Below are positions 24,789 through 36,195 of a stretch of 64,000 bases of DNA, in pieces (within the stretch, counting starts at the first letter, position 1; every line of letters begins with the position of its first letter). The stretch lies in assembly GCA_000827265.1 (NCBI GenBank), contig KN834872.1:1-64000 (forward strand), in the 5' to 3' direction. This stretch comes from Collybiopsis luxurians FD-317 M1 (taxonomy: Eukaryota > Basidiomycota > Agaricomycetes > Agaricales > Omphalotaceae). The position numbers and the translations under genes are program-made. The notes below the pieces were generated by a model. The model saw only the letters and a list, made by a program, of their open reading frames with translations, had not been told where the DNA came from and did no database searches.

Positions 24789-26356
24789 ATGAACCTTTTT
24801 TCATTCCGCTGCGCAGCTTTTGCCGTCTTCTTCTCATCCGGTACTTAAAGCTCGAAGTTTTCATCTGTTCGAGGATTCCAACCTTCATATTTAACTCTAA
24901 AGTCAATGTCCGTGTTGCTTCCAAACTCTGCCGCTACCTCCTCGACCTCTGCCGAGCTGGAGTCATCTACAGGTGAGACCCAAACGCTAACTAGTTCTGC
25001 AATCCCAGAATCATCGTCGACCGGTCCCGCAATACCTACAGAATCTTCAGTGACAGATAGTTCGAATTCTGTAACATCCTCGACGAACACCCCAACCAAT
25101 ACCGGAGGAGCTTCTACAGCGGAAACTGAAGGCCACACAGGGACAAGTTCAGGTGATGGTAAAAGCTCCATGGTCGGGTCAACAATACGCAGTACGCTAC
25201 AAGCCCGGCCGATCACGACCACCATTGAAGCGACAGCTGTGTGAGTTTTTAGTATCCAATCCTAATCCGTTCTGTTCTGTACTTGACACCGTCTTTTGAT
25301 AGCTCGACTTCCAATGGCCAGACCTTCACCACTGTAATCGGAATGCAGTCCGTACTATCCTCTGGCGCTGTCATTACCACAACCACCTACATTTCTCCAT
25401 CCTCCCACTTATCAGCATTATCCTCCTCTTCTTTTTCTTCCACCTCTTCAAACACTGGAGCTCTCATTGGAGGTATCGTCGGCGGAATCGTTGGGCTGGT
25501 CTTCATCCTCATCGCTCTTTTTGTGATATATCGAAGATGGCAACGGAAGCATGATCTAGACAAGGTTTTCGACGCATTCGATGGAGATTTCGATCCAGAT
25601 CGGATTGCTGTGCGGAAAAATGGATGGGAAAGTGTCTCAACTGGACAACCAGATGGAGAGAAAGGTACCGAGGAGCTTGAGCTTGGGTATGCGTGTGATA
25701 CACCTAGGTTGCAGGAAGAATCGAAGGGGAACTCGAGGAAACGGACCGGTGGGGGCAGGAGTGATGCGTCTGATATGGCGCTTATGACAGGCGGTATTGT
25801 TGAGCAGTCCAGCGGAAGCAGCCTGAGTCCCGTGGCACCGGCACCTGTCCAAGGAGTACCAATTCATGCCTTTGTTCACCCATACTCGTACTCAGGCCTA
25901 CTTCCTTTCCCAGTGCTTCCACCAAACGAAATGGTACTACCTGTCATCCCTTCCCCTCATGGACTTCCACTGCAACCTCTACTATCTCCACCCCATCTCA
26001 TTGACCTACCGTCTGCTCCAGTACATGGTCAAACTGAAACACCGCCTCCCATTTCGCCTACTCGCCCTTCCTCTTCTTTCGTGCATGAGAACCTCATCAT
26101 TGCAGACACTCGGTCGGAATCTCCTCTACCGCTACTTGGGCAGCAATTGCAACTTAATGACCATCCGACGAGCGGTCCTGCAGCCGGAGATGCTGATTTT
26201 GGCCCCGGTGCCTCGGACGACATAGACAATTCAGTCCGGATTCACTCCCCTCTGAATATCGAGGTCGAAGTGGAAGTTGGATGGGGACTTTCGGGGTTTA
26301 ATTCCGATTTGACAACACCGAGAAGGGAAAGCAGGTTGATTGTTATGAATCCATGA
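24789..26356 (+). CDS. Mucin-like single-pass surface protein
   Basis: The main exons are up to 25240 and 25303-26356, joined by a 62-nt GT-AG intron. The N-terminal region is Ser/Thr-rich (STSAELESSTGE, TGPAIPTESSVTDSS) and suited to O-mannosylation. After it come a conserved VIGMQSVLSSGAVIT segment, a serine tract and one membrane helix (GGIVGLVFILIALFVIYRRW). The cytoplasmic tail of about 230 aa is proline-rich with acidic patches. A possible signal peptide exon starts at 24789 (MNLFSFRCAAFAVFF); joining its donor (after TCATCCG) to the acceptor before GTGAGACC keeps frame, whereas the in-exon ATG at 24906 is the simpler alternative. The layout resembles Wsc/Mid2-type wall sensors and other fungal surface proteins, but no WSC domain is seen. 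A nonsense-bearing copy lies at 39.5-41.0 kb. Confidence 0.65.
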
Positions 26357-26379
26357 TCAGGGATCCACAGTAGCAAGTT

Positions 26380-26434
26380 AGACTGAGGGTTAAGGGGTGG
26401 TACCGTAGACTGAGGGTTAAGGGGCTGCGGTACC
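26380..26434. repeat. 27-bp tandem duplication downstream of the mucin-like gene
   Basis: AGACTGAGGGTTAAGGGG occurs twice in a row (from 26380 and 26407), each followed by a GGTACC-containing end. The block 2 copy has only one such unit, so the duplication arose after the blocks separated or was lost there. Confidence 0.75.
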
Positions 26435-26555
26435 ACTCTGAGAGACGATGCGTCTGGAATCACGGTTGTTTCTTTGTCAAATGGTTCTATTTCACGAAGA
26501 ATGTTAGGTATACAGTATACAGGTATGAATATCATTAGCATATCCACGACACCCC

Positions 26556-26741
26556 ATGCTTCCACATACTGTGAGTCTGCCGTTCAATGCTGTTGCCATA
26601 TACTCTACAGTATTGTGGATGCCTGATAGAAAAATTTATCTCTTCAACTGCACCATGTCCCATGAGTATCTAACCATTCATCGTAATACTATCTTTGAGG
26701 TTCTACTTGAGCTGGTACAGACCAGTTGGCTCACAGAGTAG
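26556..26741 (-). pseudogene. C-terminal scrap of the uncharacterised basidiomycete family
   Basis: Matches the complement of 6541-6730 (shared forward ORF text WMPxxxIYLFxCxMS on the strand opposite the gene) and the 41.16-41.25 kb end of the long family copy. It sits at the same distance after the mucin-like gene as in block 2, so block 1 once carried the family gene too and lost nearly all of it. Confidence 0.5.
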
Positions 26742-27030
26742 ACATGAAGTTACTTATGGAGTTTGGTCAAATTCTGATTACTCATGTGAAGCAAGGGATT
26801 TGTTGCATTGTCAATTCATTCTGCATACAAAATTTTGGGTCTGCGGTACTGTACTATTACGACCGCAAATTCACGGGGTGTTACACGTTACGCCATTAAT
26901 TTATGAAAACACTAATTCAGAGGGTTTTGTTACGTGATATGAAATTCCGATAAATTCAATTCAAATAGGCCAATAGGTCAACGGTTTGGACTGCAAGGCA
27001 GTGATGCTGTGTTTAATTGTTATCATGTAT

Positions 27031-27180
27031 TCAAAAAATTTTTGCAACATTTTGCTTGTATTTATCACGAAATAAATATTCATAAAGGCTCCACTCATGT
27101 GGGCAAAACCTTGCTTGCACACTGGAGATGGTTCCGTTGATGAGCACCAAGCAACAGATTATTTGTGATTGATGGCTCCT
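27031..27180 (-). pseudogene. Detached exon of the unknown gene (copy B)
   Basis: The reverse-strand segment VLINGTISSVQARFCPHEWSLY is the counterpart of 5400-5500 in copy A. In copy A it lies directly after the exon ending at about 5375; here it is separated from that exon (29.79 kb) by about 2.6 kb of inserted DNA. Confidence 0.5.
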
Positions 27181-27299
27181 TGAACAGAAGAAGAAGGTGT
27201 TGGCAGTGGATGACAACTTGTTGGGACTGGTTTATGCTGTGGAAAAGGGCTGTAAACTGTTGACAGTCAGAGAATCACAGTAAAGTGCAAGAATATCAT

Positions 27300-28171
27300 T
27301 TACACCAAATCTCCAGGCAAAACATAGATGAGATCCACAGTGCAAAACTCTGACCAGTGTGGATCTTCAAGCTGGTATAAGTTATGTTCATTGAATTTGT
27401 CCACATCCGAAGAGCTCTGCAAGCCGCAGACATCTGCAACAAGTTCTGCTATTTCCATTTGAGTCTTCTTTGGCATTTCTGGATCCTTGAACTTGAGGAC
27501 TCCCCAGATTTTTGGACTTGGGTCACTTCTATTGCCAGTGACTTGTATAGCGACATTGTAACCTTCAGAATCTTGATGCGCATTGGTAAATATCCTGGCA
27601 TGGTGCAGCAGAGCCCATGTTGAAGCTGTAAAATTTTCAGTATGTGCCATTTCAGTCTTGTATGAAGGAAGGGATTGGCCCCACCCCGAGCGACCATTAT
27701 TTAAAGCACTGATAATAAATTATTCATCTCTCAGTCATATTATCTTAATAGAATCACTGACTTAGAGGGGTACATTAAAGCTGGAAGGGTTGTTTGAAGA
27801 TCAAGTATCACTTCGACAACATCAATGTTGTTAATGCCTTCCATGGATTCAATGAGTGTTTTCTCTACATGTGGCTTTGATGGATCTCAAGCATGAAGTT
27901 CCAGGTCTACCAATATAATAATCAACAGAATAACACTTATATTTAAACTTACCATGGACTTACACTTTCTGACCATTTGCCCACCCTCCTGCAAATTGTT
28001 CAATATCTCAGAAAGTTGATATTTTTTTACCAGTAGTTTGAACAGAGTTTCTAAGAACGACCACATTACCCTTCGCAAGCAAGTTGCAAATGCCCTCAAT
28101 CTTTTCCATGTCATCAGTGTAATTGGTTTCCTCGAAATATTGAACAAGGGAATCTTGAGATTGTGTCGCAT
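27300..28171 (-). pseudogene. JmjC-like (2-oxoglutarate/Fe(II) oxygenase fold) fragment
   Basis: The reverse ORF 27300-27650 contains WALLHHARIFTNAHQDSEG, which resembles basidiomycete JmjC proteins (W-x-L-L-H-H-A ... H-x-D ... G), with H-Q-D as the likely iron ligands, then KIWGVLKF and DLIYVLPGDLV at the end. Upstream, 27.75-27.9 kb encodes HVEKTLIESMEG and EVILDLQTTLPAL, also family-like, and 27887-28171 is a further ORF. Stops interrupt the pieces and the product ends at PGDLV, before the second histidine expected in the family. Such genes are common in basidiomycete repeat regions. Identification rests on the motif only. Confidence 0.5.
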
Positions 28172-29055
28172 TCTGGGAGTCAGCTGTTATGACCAGTTTC
28201 TAAACCTATGAGATATTGTGCAATGTATGCAATATGTGAATTTGAATGTAAGAATCCAAAATCGTACTGTGTAGACAATAGCTTTCAAGACAATTTGTTA
28301 GTACTGGTATGGTTAGAATGGATGGTTTATATGAAGGCAAATGTTGAATGGTTATAATGAAATTAATACCTATGTGAGTTGTTGATACTTACAATGCTTA
28401 CTGGTTTGGATCAATTCTTAACAGTATATGCAATGGTGATGTGTAAGAACACAATCCTAGAAGGATACTTGGGTGGGTTCAGAAAGAATAACTACTACTG
28501 GTAGTTGTTCTATAGACTGGGTTATAGATACCTTTGTTATATGCTTGCTGTTACAATCACAGCAACTGTTGATGCCTTGGATATAGGTAATGTTAGCTTG
28601 GAACAATAGTATTGTTGGGATTCAATTGTCTGGTCAGATATGGCAAGTGTTGATTCTGATTAGACAATGGTGCAAGGTGTATTGGGTTCTGGTGTTGTGG
28701 ACAGCTGTTATATGTGACCACGGCAAGTTTGACAAATTTAGGCAATGTAACTATGTCAGGTATAACTGCTTTATAGCACGATGTTCTTAGTAATAACTGT
28801 TGGGGTGGTTATGGTAGACGTGAGCGAGCCGAAATGTGATGGAGGTAATATAAAACAGATAGGATGGTGGACTCAGATGAATTGTCAGCGGTGGGTTAGT
28901 AGTCGTTGTAGGTGAATGTTGTATAACAACACCAGTGATGGTAGGCTTGAACAAAGTGACTATATTAAGTATAGTCACTTATAATGAGGTGTTCTCAATA
29001 ATAATCGTTGAAATGGTTATTGTAGATGCGGGTGGTTTGTAGTCTGATAACACGA
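28172..29055 (-). mobile_element. Probable internal remnant of a Copia-like retroelement
   Basis: Read on the reverse strand, this follows the LTR-like sequence at 29056-29722. It has no intact gag or pol frame. Two diverged 80-bp direct repeats lie at about 28745-28824 and 28956-29036 (each with ACTAT...GTTATTGTAGA-like words). No reverse transcriptase motif was found, so this is at most a small 5' piece. Confidence 0.3.
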
Positions 29056-29722
29056 TGTAATAGAATGGTATAGACAGAATGATGCAGCAATATTGGATGA
29101 GTAGCAATGGTTAGATACTATTATCTAACTAAATGGGATGTTTCTGAGAGAATAAGGCTGAGGTTGCCAACAGCAACTTTGAGAATGAGAGGAAATGAAG
29201 AAGAATAAGTGAAAGAGGAGAGAGAAGTTGCTAACTGCAACTGCAAGAGCGAAACAACAAGAGGAATAGAGGAAAAACAAATAATGAATTGAGAACTGTA
29301 GGTATGATAAAATATTCGAGCTGGGGATTCAACAAGAATCCCAGCGGCTTATATACAGATTTATCACATAAATACTGGCAAACAACTAGCAACCACCTGT
29401 TTGTTGGCAACTTCTTAGTCCCGCATCTCAATATTGATAGTTGGCACTTCCAAACCCCGATGTCAGTTGGCAAATATATTAGTGGTCCATTTGTGAGCCA
29501 TTCGTTGGATTATCGGGTCCGACAATTGTGGATATTGTAAGCAATGTATCTTAATGGCTTTGCGTACCGAATTCATGTAAAGTTGGCAGTTAAGAATTAT
29601 AGGTACCGAATGTTTTGGCTTTTGTTATGATAGGCGATCCACGTAGTTTATAGATTATACTGAAAATAAAGTGTTGATTAGAATGGGAAGTTGAATGTAC
29701 TGAATTGGGGTGGTTCCTAACA
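29056..29722 (-). mobile_element. LTR-like sequence with adjacent primer-binding-like site
   Basis: On the reverse strand it starts TGTTAGGAACCACCCC and ends ATTCTATTACA, so it has TG...CA ends and a length of 667 bp. A TATATAAG box (29349-29356) lies mid-LTR. The next bases (29055-29044) read TGTTATCAGACT, close to TGGTATCAGAGC, the initiator-tRNA primer site of many Copia elements. A second LTR is not seen, so the element is partial. Confidence 0.5.
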
Positions 29723-29792
29723 TCAGCCATCCACTTCACGCGGCACGCATCCTAATGGAATCAATTGTTTAACCTGGTAGGAAAACTTCAGA

Positions 29793-30490
29793 CAGTTTAC
29801 ACTCACTCTATCGAGAATGTTGACCTCTTGACCATTGAAGCTTCGCACAAGCATCAGTAAGGGTGTTACCCAACCATTAGGCCATTTTTGAAGGGCAGCT
29901 GATTGATGTATCTGCTTTCCAACAATGCCGCTGACCAGATCAATTGTTGGCGCTGATTAGAAATGATGACTAAAGATGTTTTTCTTTGTAAAATATCATT
30001 TCTGACCTGGACCACTGCCACTGGCTTCAGATTGCAAGTGTTCGGCCTTCTTTCTTGCTCTAAGTACGATGTTCAGCTGGATAAAGATGTGTAAGAGCAG
30101 TATTACTTACTCTCTGAAATCTTCTTCTGTTCTAAAATTCCTGCCCATTTCACAGGACTTTCAGAACAATCTTTTAGGTGATCCAGGTTGAGCATGTAAT
30201 GTTGTTGACAAACTTACTCTGCTTTATTCCTTTCTCAATAGCCTCAGTTTTGCTCTCTATGTCGGTCCTTTTGCTCCTCAGTTTCTTGGCACATATGAAG
30301 AAGAAAGAAGAAGAATTAAGCGGATGTCTATGATGATGATGAAGGAAGTGAAGACGGTTTGATTAATGTTAAGTACCAAAATATCGGGCCGAGCGTCTAT
30401 TTGCTTTTGAACCGAAAACACGATTGAATATGTGAGAAATGATCCTATCAAAATGTAATTTACTGGTGTGGAATAGACCTTGCAAGCAAG
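29793..30490 (-). pseudogene. Unknown multi-exon gene, copy B
   Basis: Inverted counterpart of 4.6-5.4 kb. The exons encoding KKLRSKRTDIES, SPVKWAGILEQKK, ARKKAEHLQSEASGSGP and GKQIHQSAALQKW are present with the same intron positions. It keeps more CG sites than copy A (for example CGCCAAC against CACCAAC). The 5' hydrophobic part is cut at about 30490, and the 3' exon has been moved to 27.1 kb by an insertion, so the gene is split. Whether the middle exons are still expressed is unknown. Confidence 0.45.
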
Positions 30491-30839
30491 GTGATGGTGT
30501 CATGTTACGCGTTATGCAAAGTTGCGGTTGTAATAGTACAGTAGTGTTAAGGGAGTGCGGGCAAATTAACTTGATCGCTGACTTGAAAAGGCGTATCCTT
30601 GTCTCAGCAAAGATAACTCAACCAAACAATCAACTTTGGGGGCGAGACACTTTCAAGTTCGTCCCGTATTGGAGCGGTGATCAACATCACAATGAACGTG
30701 GATAGCAGACATGAGTTCGCAAAAGAGAATGAAAACATTCATTCGAGGACAAATTTGTCTAGATAAGATATTACAGTGGGATGATACAAGCTGGTAAATA
30801 GAATAGCCATTGGTAAACAAAGGAATGGTGTGACACCAG

Positions 30840-32068
30840 CTAAGCACTGTGCACTTTCTCCCAAGCAACCCCAGCATCAATAGCGGCGAGCACAGTCTCC
30901 TCCCAAGGAATATACTCTTTCATCCCCAGAATTTCTAAGGCAGAGCTCTTGTCAAGAGGAGCATCTGTTTGCTTTGGAGGTACCGCATCCTGCCTCGGAA
31001 GTCGATGTGCAAGTTCAGGTCTCTCTCGATGGATTAATTCTGCCACATCCTTCAACTTGAATGTTGTATTAGAAATAAGAATTCGCTTTTTCCGACCAGG
31101 AATTAATGATGAAGAGAGAGCGGCGATATGTGCCTGAGCAAGGTCGCGAACATCGACAAAGTGCCCAAGGACCTGAGGAGGATACTCCCCTGTGCCTTGA
31201 GTAAAAATTCGGCACAAGCTGGCATTAGTCCCTATGCTCTTCTGCATGACCAGGTCCGAGGCGAGATAGTTGGGTACTAGTGGCCCATAAATTGCTGATG
31301 GTAAAACTGGAGAAGTCATTTTGGTACCGAGATTTACAGGTATAATATTATTACCACGTACGGTTTGTAAAATCCACGTCAGGATGTTCCTTTGCAAATT
31401 CCCAGATTTTCTTATCTGCAAGTACGTATGATTCCAGGTATGTAATGTAAGGTCTTCCATAAAAATTAAATGTTTCCAAGGTCACTGGATTCCAAAAATC
31501 CTCAGTGACTAGCTCAGTCCCGTACGCTCGGTTGAATTGGGCTTATGGTTTATCAGAGCACAAGAAGGAGAGAAACATCAAATCTCCTTACAATCAAAAA
31601 GAATACCAAATGTAGCAGTAGTTATGATTTTCTTGATTCCTGCATTGATGGATTGACGGACAAGGTTAATGGTGCCATTGAAATTAACCTGTAATGTAGC
31701 TTTATCAGCTATAATGGGGCAAAGATTATAGAAAGAGAATCACATCGAAGATCTCTTCATTTGTCCCTGCATTGAACACAATTCCAGCCATATGTATGAC
31801 TGCATATACACTTTTCAAGAGCTTGCTGAAATCAGAGGTAAGCGATTCAATTTCAACGACTTCAAGATTTGGAGCATTAGGAAAAATTGCTTTCTGTCTC
31901 GAGACTGAGCGGGCTGCGGCTCGGACGTGATATCCTTTCTGTAGAAGTTGGGCTATGACATGAGAGCCGAGGAAGCCAGTTCCGCCGGTGACCTGAAACA
32001 GCACGAATATGGAAAGTTGAAGCACAGTAGCAGAGGAACGTGCAACGCACAAAGATTATAGGGGACAT
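30840..32068 (-). CDS. NAD(P)-dependent extended SDR reductase (dihydroflavonol-4-reductase/GRE2-like)
   Basis: The enzyme belongs to the extended short-chain dehydrogenase/reductase group that reduces aldehydes or ketones with NADPH in the cytosol; the substrate cannot be inferred. Five exons (32068-32051, 31992-31744, 31688-31592, 31541-31362, 31306-30840) total 1011 nt, giving 336 aa in one frame, the normal length. Exon 1 encodes only MSPIIF. The Rossmann motif VTGGTGFLGSH follows, then AVIHMAGIVF, NFNGTINLVR, and the region after the catalytic Ser/Tyr positions including AYGTELVTEDFWNP, WEFAKEHPDVDFT, SAIYGP and HFVDVRDLAQAHIAAL. In this subgroup the expected YxxxK becomes Y-V-L-A-D-K here (SYVLADKK), which fits the family's Y(x)3-4K pattern loosely and is worth checking. 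No break seen. Confidence 0.85.
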
Positions 32069-33036
32069 TTGGCTGAAAGAGTACTGGATACAGTTGGGTT
32101 CTAATCGGATAACACAGGCATCTTAAAAGCTCGGAAATAAGTAAGTGATCTCAGGAAAGAGCTACTAAACCCTATCCAGAAAATACTCTGGCACTAACTA
32201 ATCAGCATAAATGAACGGAATAGCCAACAGTCGCTGCGGGCGGGAGATTTGAATTGGTGGCAACAAGTTCGACTTAAGGCATACAGAGTTGAGACGGAAT
32301 TTTTTCCTATGTTGCAGTGCATCTTTCCAATCTCTGATCCAGCTAGTATCCATGTGAGAACCCAAGAGTTTTTATTTCAAACAAATGGGCTTAAATAAAA
32401 TGCCAAGCAAATAATCTAATGCAGGCCAAACCTCGAGTGCTTACTTCTTATTGGGAGAATCTTTCTTCTGTGAATTCCGTAACATAGAACTTGGCGATGT
32501 ATCCATTAATCGAAATGATGTGTCGAGACTGAGTTGGCACCAATCGGCTAAGACAAACCACTGCGTTGCCCGTATAACTCCGGTCTATCCTTCTACTTAC
32601 AAATGTACGATACTTACTCTTTAGGCTTGATATTATCTTATTGATTATGGTCTAGTCGCATACAATACTGAATGATTTACATGAAACATCGGATACCGGC
32701 GACAACAGCAACAGTCTGGGAGTTCTGTCCGGCTTGGAAATACCGCGTGTTGAAAAAGAAGCAGGCTTGGCAGAGTACAATTTACTCCACAGCGCCTTTC
32801 CATGAATTAGGGTGATGTAATTCTTTGCGGGTAGTGTCGGAACATATGGAAAAGGACAGTAACGGCCGCAAGAGATCTTCAGGCCCGGAAAGAAACCCCA
32901 TTTTGCCGTAGATATTGATTTTGTGTCCAAGTAAGTCTTTCTGGGCATGACGTGAAGCTAAATCGCCAAATAGATGCGGGCGCGTTGACTCTCGGATGAA
33001 TTCTGACGCCGGAAACAGTCTAACTCGTCAGTACAA
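32069..33036. other. No supported gene; upstream of the SDR gene
   Basis: Contains the SDR promoter and short ORFs only. The reverse 98-aa ORF at 32652-32948 has no recognised domain and no splice partner. Confidence 0.45.
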
Positions 33037-33263
33037 TGTTGTGGATTTAAGTAATTCAGTATACTTGTGCACTCGGTTGTTAGGCCTTTATGTACAATTG
33101 CCTGGGGACTCCCACAGGTCTTATACTACCTACCATTGCTACCAGAATGTTCTACAAAGTACTACTGTAAGTAGGCTGAGTAAGTGTAAACTATGGATGA
33201 ATAATACTACAGAATGTATTAGGACATTCTACAAGTATCCAGTACAGAGTCAAATCTACAACA
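33037..33263. mobile_element. Solo LTR, 227 bp, with TACAA target duplication
   Basis: The sequence begins TGTTGTGGATTTAAG and ends AAATCTACAACA, so its termini form an imperfect inverted repeat with TG...CA ends. It is flanked on both sides by TACAA (33032-33036 and 33264-33268), a perfect 5-bp target duplication. No internal region is present. Confidence 0.75.
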
Positions 33264-33268
33264 TACAA

Positions 33269-34654
33269 ATTGCTAGCAGAATGGCCTTCAATTCATCTGG
33301 GTTGTACATAGCATGGCTGACTTATGATTGAGAAAATAGATATTTATTGTGTCTAAGAAGTACAGGATGCTGGAAGACAATCTACCATATATATAGAGAG
33401 TCGCCATGATACGTAGTGCAATCGAGCTCTATGGCAAACATAATATCAAGAAATTCGGCACAGGACCAATTTGCGGTCCTCCTGGGACGTCCGTGCCATG
33501 TTGCAGAGTGATTACAATTTAATATCCTATAATATCTATCCAATGCAGGCAATGTCTTTGTTCCGGATAAGTGGATGTGGATGCGAGACAATAGATATGG
33601 TCATCAGGGGCTGGACCCTAGACCAGCCTTTGTTCGCTGATATACTAGTCAAGTAAGGTTCTCACGGTCCAGACAGGATTCGTATGTAATGACGGTTAAC
33701 AAATCACAGGGTGTCTCGAGAAGCCACTACATAGTATGATGCACGTTGTCACTTAATGTTCAAAACCGGGACCTTGTATCAGATACTAGTTACTACACGG
33801 TCTACCTCAAGCTGCTGACTCTATGAAGTGCATTGCTGGGGATCATGTAAGTGGGAAAAATTAAAAAAGTGACCCAGAGTCCATTGAGAACGATCCATTT
33901 GTCACACAATAGCACCAACTCCGTCTCCCTTTATCTGCCTGTTCATTGACTATCCCGTTCTCGCTTTGGCTTTCTTGTGATTTGCACTCGAGAGGTCAAC
34001 ACCAGCAGGAATCACTACCTTAGTGCAACCACGTTGAGCTTTTGTCCCGAATCTCTAGGTTTCAAGCTTCCAGCACACCTGGCACATGCCGTTGAACACC
34101 GGCAGTGAGACGACACAGTCCAAGGGGTTTCGAGTTAGGAATAGATATATAACTAAGAAAATAGAAGCAGACGTAGAATAAAACATAAGGCTCATAAAAC
34201 ATCATGACCAGGTCCAAAGCAACAGTAAGTACAATCAGTGTTTGTCTGGATGAGAGGCCGTAGGATAATAAGGAGTTTCCGTATAAATAGTCAAACAAAA
34301 ACTAGAATATATAGACCAATTCAAACGATGGTCCCTACTTTCATTCTGATTGTGAAAGTTAGCCCGGCAGACTGCAAAACAGACAAAAAAAACTGCTTCC
34401 TTAATATATGACAGTGACAAAATTCTATTATTGACCCATTTGCGATTTTGTTTCCAAAGTGACTGGCATCAGATCAATATCATATGTCCATATTGTCCGG
34501 ACTCGCCTCACTTTGGCTCATTCTGAGATTTTGCAATGGCATTCCGCGAGCCGCCGGACTTCTAAAATAAAGATATTAACACAACGTTTTATTCAAAATT
34601 GGATTACCAGCAATTTCATTAGTGCCGCAAACGAGAGTTAGCTGCCTCATAAAT
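33269..34654. other. No supported gene
   Basis: Short ORFs and AT-rich DNA. I see no match to the duplicated blocks until about 34655, where homology with the seven-helix gene begins abruptly. Confidence 0.45.
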
Positions 34655-35031
34655 GATGTCAATTCGGTCTGCTGTTTGCTTTCAAAATAGTCGGCTGTGA
34701 AAGACTCTCCTCTTGATGATCAAATCTGGAGCAATATTTTGCGCAACACAGTCTGTAACTCTCATTTTCACTCTCCTTGCTCATAATGTGAAAAATGCAC
34801 CATTTCCGCTGGTTGAAGCTATCCGTCTAATCAATGCAATTTTATGTGTCGCCACTGGGGTCTATTTGTCCGTTCTATCTATGAACTTTGAAATGATCTC
34901 CTGAGTATACAGGCATGGTATCTGGAAGCAGTGATTTGACTGGTCAACACCAGCAAATCTCCTGTTGTCCAAACCATACGCAGTTCTGGGGCATTTCAGA
35001 TAGCACATATCAGCCGATTTTGAACAACAAG
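34655..35031 (+). pseudogene. 3' fragment of the seven-helix protein gene (block 2)
   Basis: Corresponds to exon 6 from about residue 205 onward and exon 7 of the gene at 19895-21131 (IFCATQSVTLIFTLLAHNVK, FPLVEAIRLINAI). The donor after exon 6 is changed from ACT|GTGAGT to ACTGGGGTC, and in exon 7 a base is lost in the GGGGGCATG region. Everything upstream of exon 6 is missing. This edge marks the left end of the block 2 duplication. Confidence 0.8.
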
Positions 35032-35584
35032 TAGTCATTCTCTTTGTATTATTATTTTGTTTGGGTCTTGTCTGAGCGAGCACGAATCATTAATTTACGC
35101 ATGAATCGAGTGAAGATAGGACTGTAAATGGGTGGAGGTTAGACGGTAAACCCCGACTGGGGGACTGAAACAGTCTACTTTCCACCAATAGGTAAAACTC
35201 ACAAATAAGTAATTGACATAAGAATACAAAGGCTAGGCTGGTATATACAGCCTCCGAGCGGACTCGGCTTTGCTGTGCATTATCTCCTTGATTACTGAGT
35301 CCTCTTTTTCTTCTCTCAACCATAGCTTTCCTCTGAGTCATGTACCAGATATATAGGCTCTGTACGAAACGAATAACGCAAAGGACCCAATACCTATAGG
35401 GATCAAACGGTAAGAAACATAGCACATCACTATCATCACCCACACCCACCGACGAACGAGCCATGACAGTTCCTACATAGATACCAAGTGAATGTGATAA
35501 GAGATTCACGTCATTCGCGCTTCCTCTTCTATCAAACCAAATATCCTGGTCAACACTTTCAGTTGAAAGAATTAACACGAGCTA
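35032..35584. other. Intergenic, counterpart of 21.13-22.09 kb
   Basis: No supported gene. Shares the AAACCCCGACT and CTTTCCACCAATAGG words with block 1. The 162-aa reverse ORF at 35090-35578 is not open in block 1 and is considered noncoding. Confidence 0.5.
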
Positions 35585-36019
35585 TCAAGCATACATCTGT
35601 AGCTGTACATTCTTCTGCGATTCAACTCTCGCACACATAAGTACCCCAGTATAAGTTTCTTACGTATTGATGTAGTGCCTTGAGATCGGAGCGCTCGGTA
35701 TTCACCCTGCACGCCCAGAAAGTTTCGTCAACACCCGTCAAGTCATTGCGAAGAGAGTCAGAGCAAACACGTACGGACGTATGGTGTAGCCGACGACGCT
35801 GGGCTAAATATTGGACGGCGACTACCGACATAACACCGCTTCCGCACGCTAATCCCTGCGACATGAATATTAATTACTTCAAGTCATTAACAAACCTTCA
35901 TATAAGGAGCGCAGCCGTGGACGTAGCGACCTGCGACGAGCGCCCATATCACCCTGCGCCTCCAGAGTTTCATCGAGAGCATTCAATGCAAAGGCTACGC
36001 CCAAACCTTTCCCGTTCAT
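35585..36019 (-). CDS. Small conserved hypothetical protein, copy 2
   Basis: Same exon structure as 22095-22543. Exon 1 starts MNGKGLGVAFALNALDETLE, exon 2 contains MSVVAVQYLAQRRRL and DETFWACRVNTERSDLKAL. In the last exon a short insertion changes the C-terminus to KNVQLQMYA before a stop at 35585. Differences from copy 1 in the coding exons are few, some synonymous. A forward ORF (35680-36162, 160 aa) overlaps and is also open. Coding strand uncertain. Confidence 0.35.
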
Positions 36020-36195
36020 TTCCTTTCCTTACCCTTTCACCCCTCGCCAGTACCGACATTGATCCAGTGTATACCGTAATGCAGCAAGGACCGGAAACTC
36101 AATACTGGTACCAAGGAATACGTACACAAATGACATTTTTTCGATACAACCGTACTTACTAGTGTGTAATATTTAACCGATCCTACTATCCAGAA

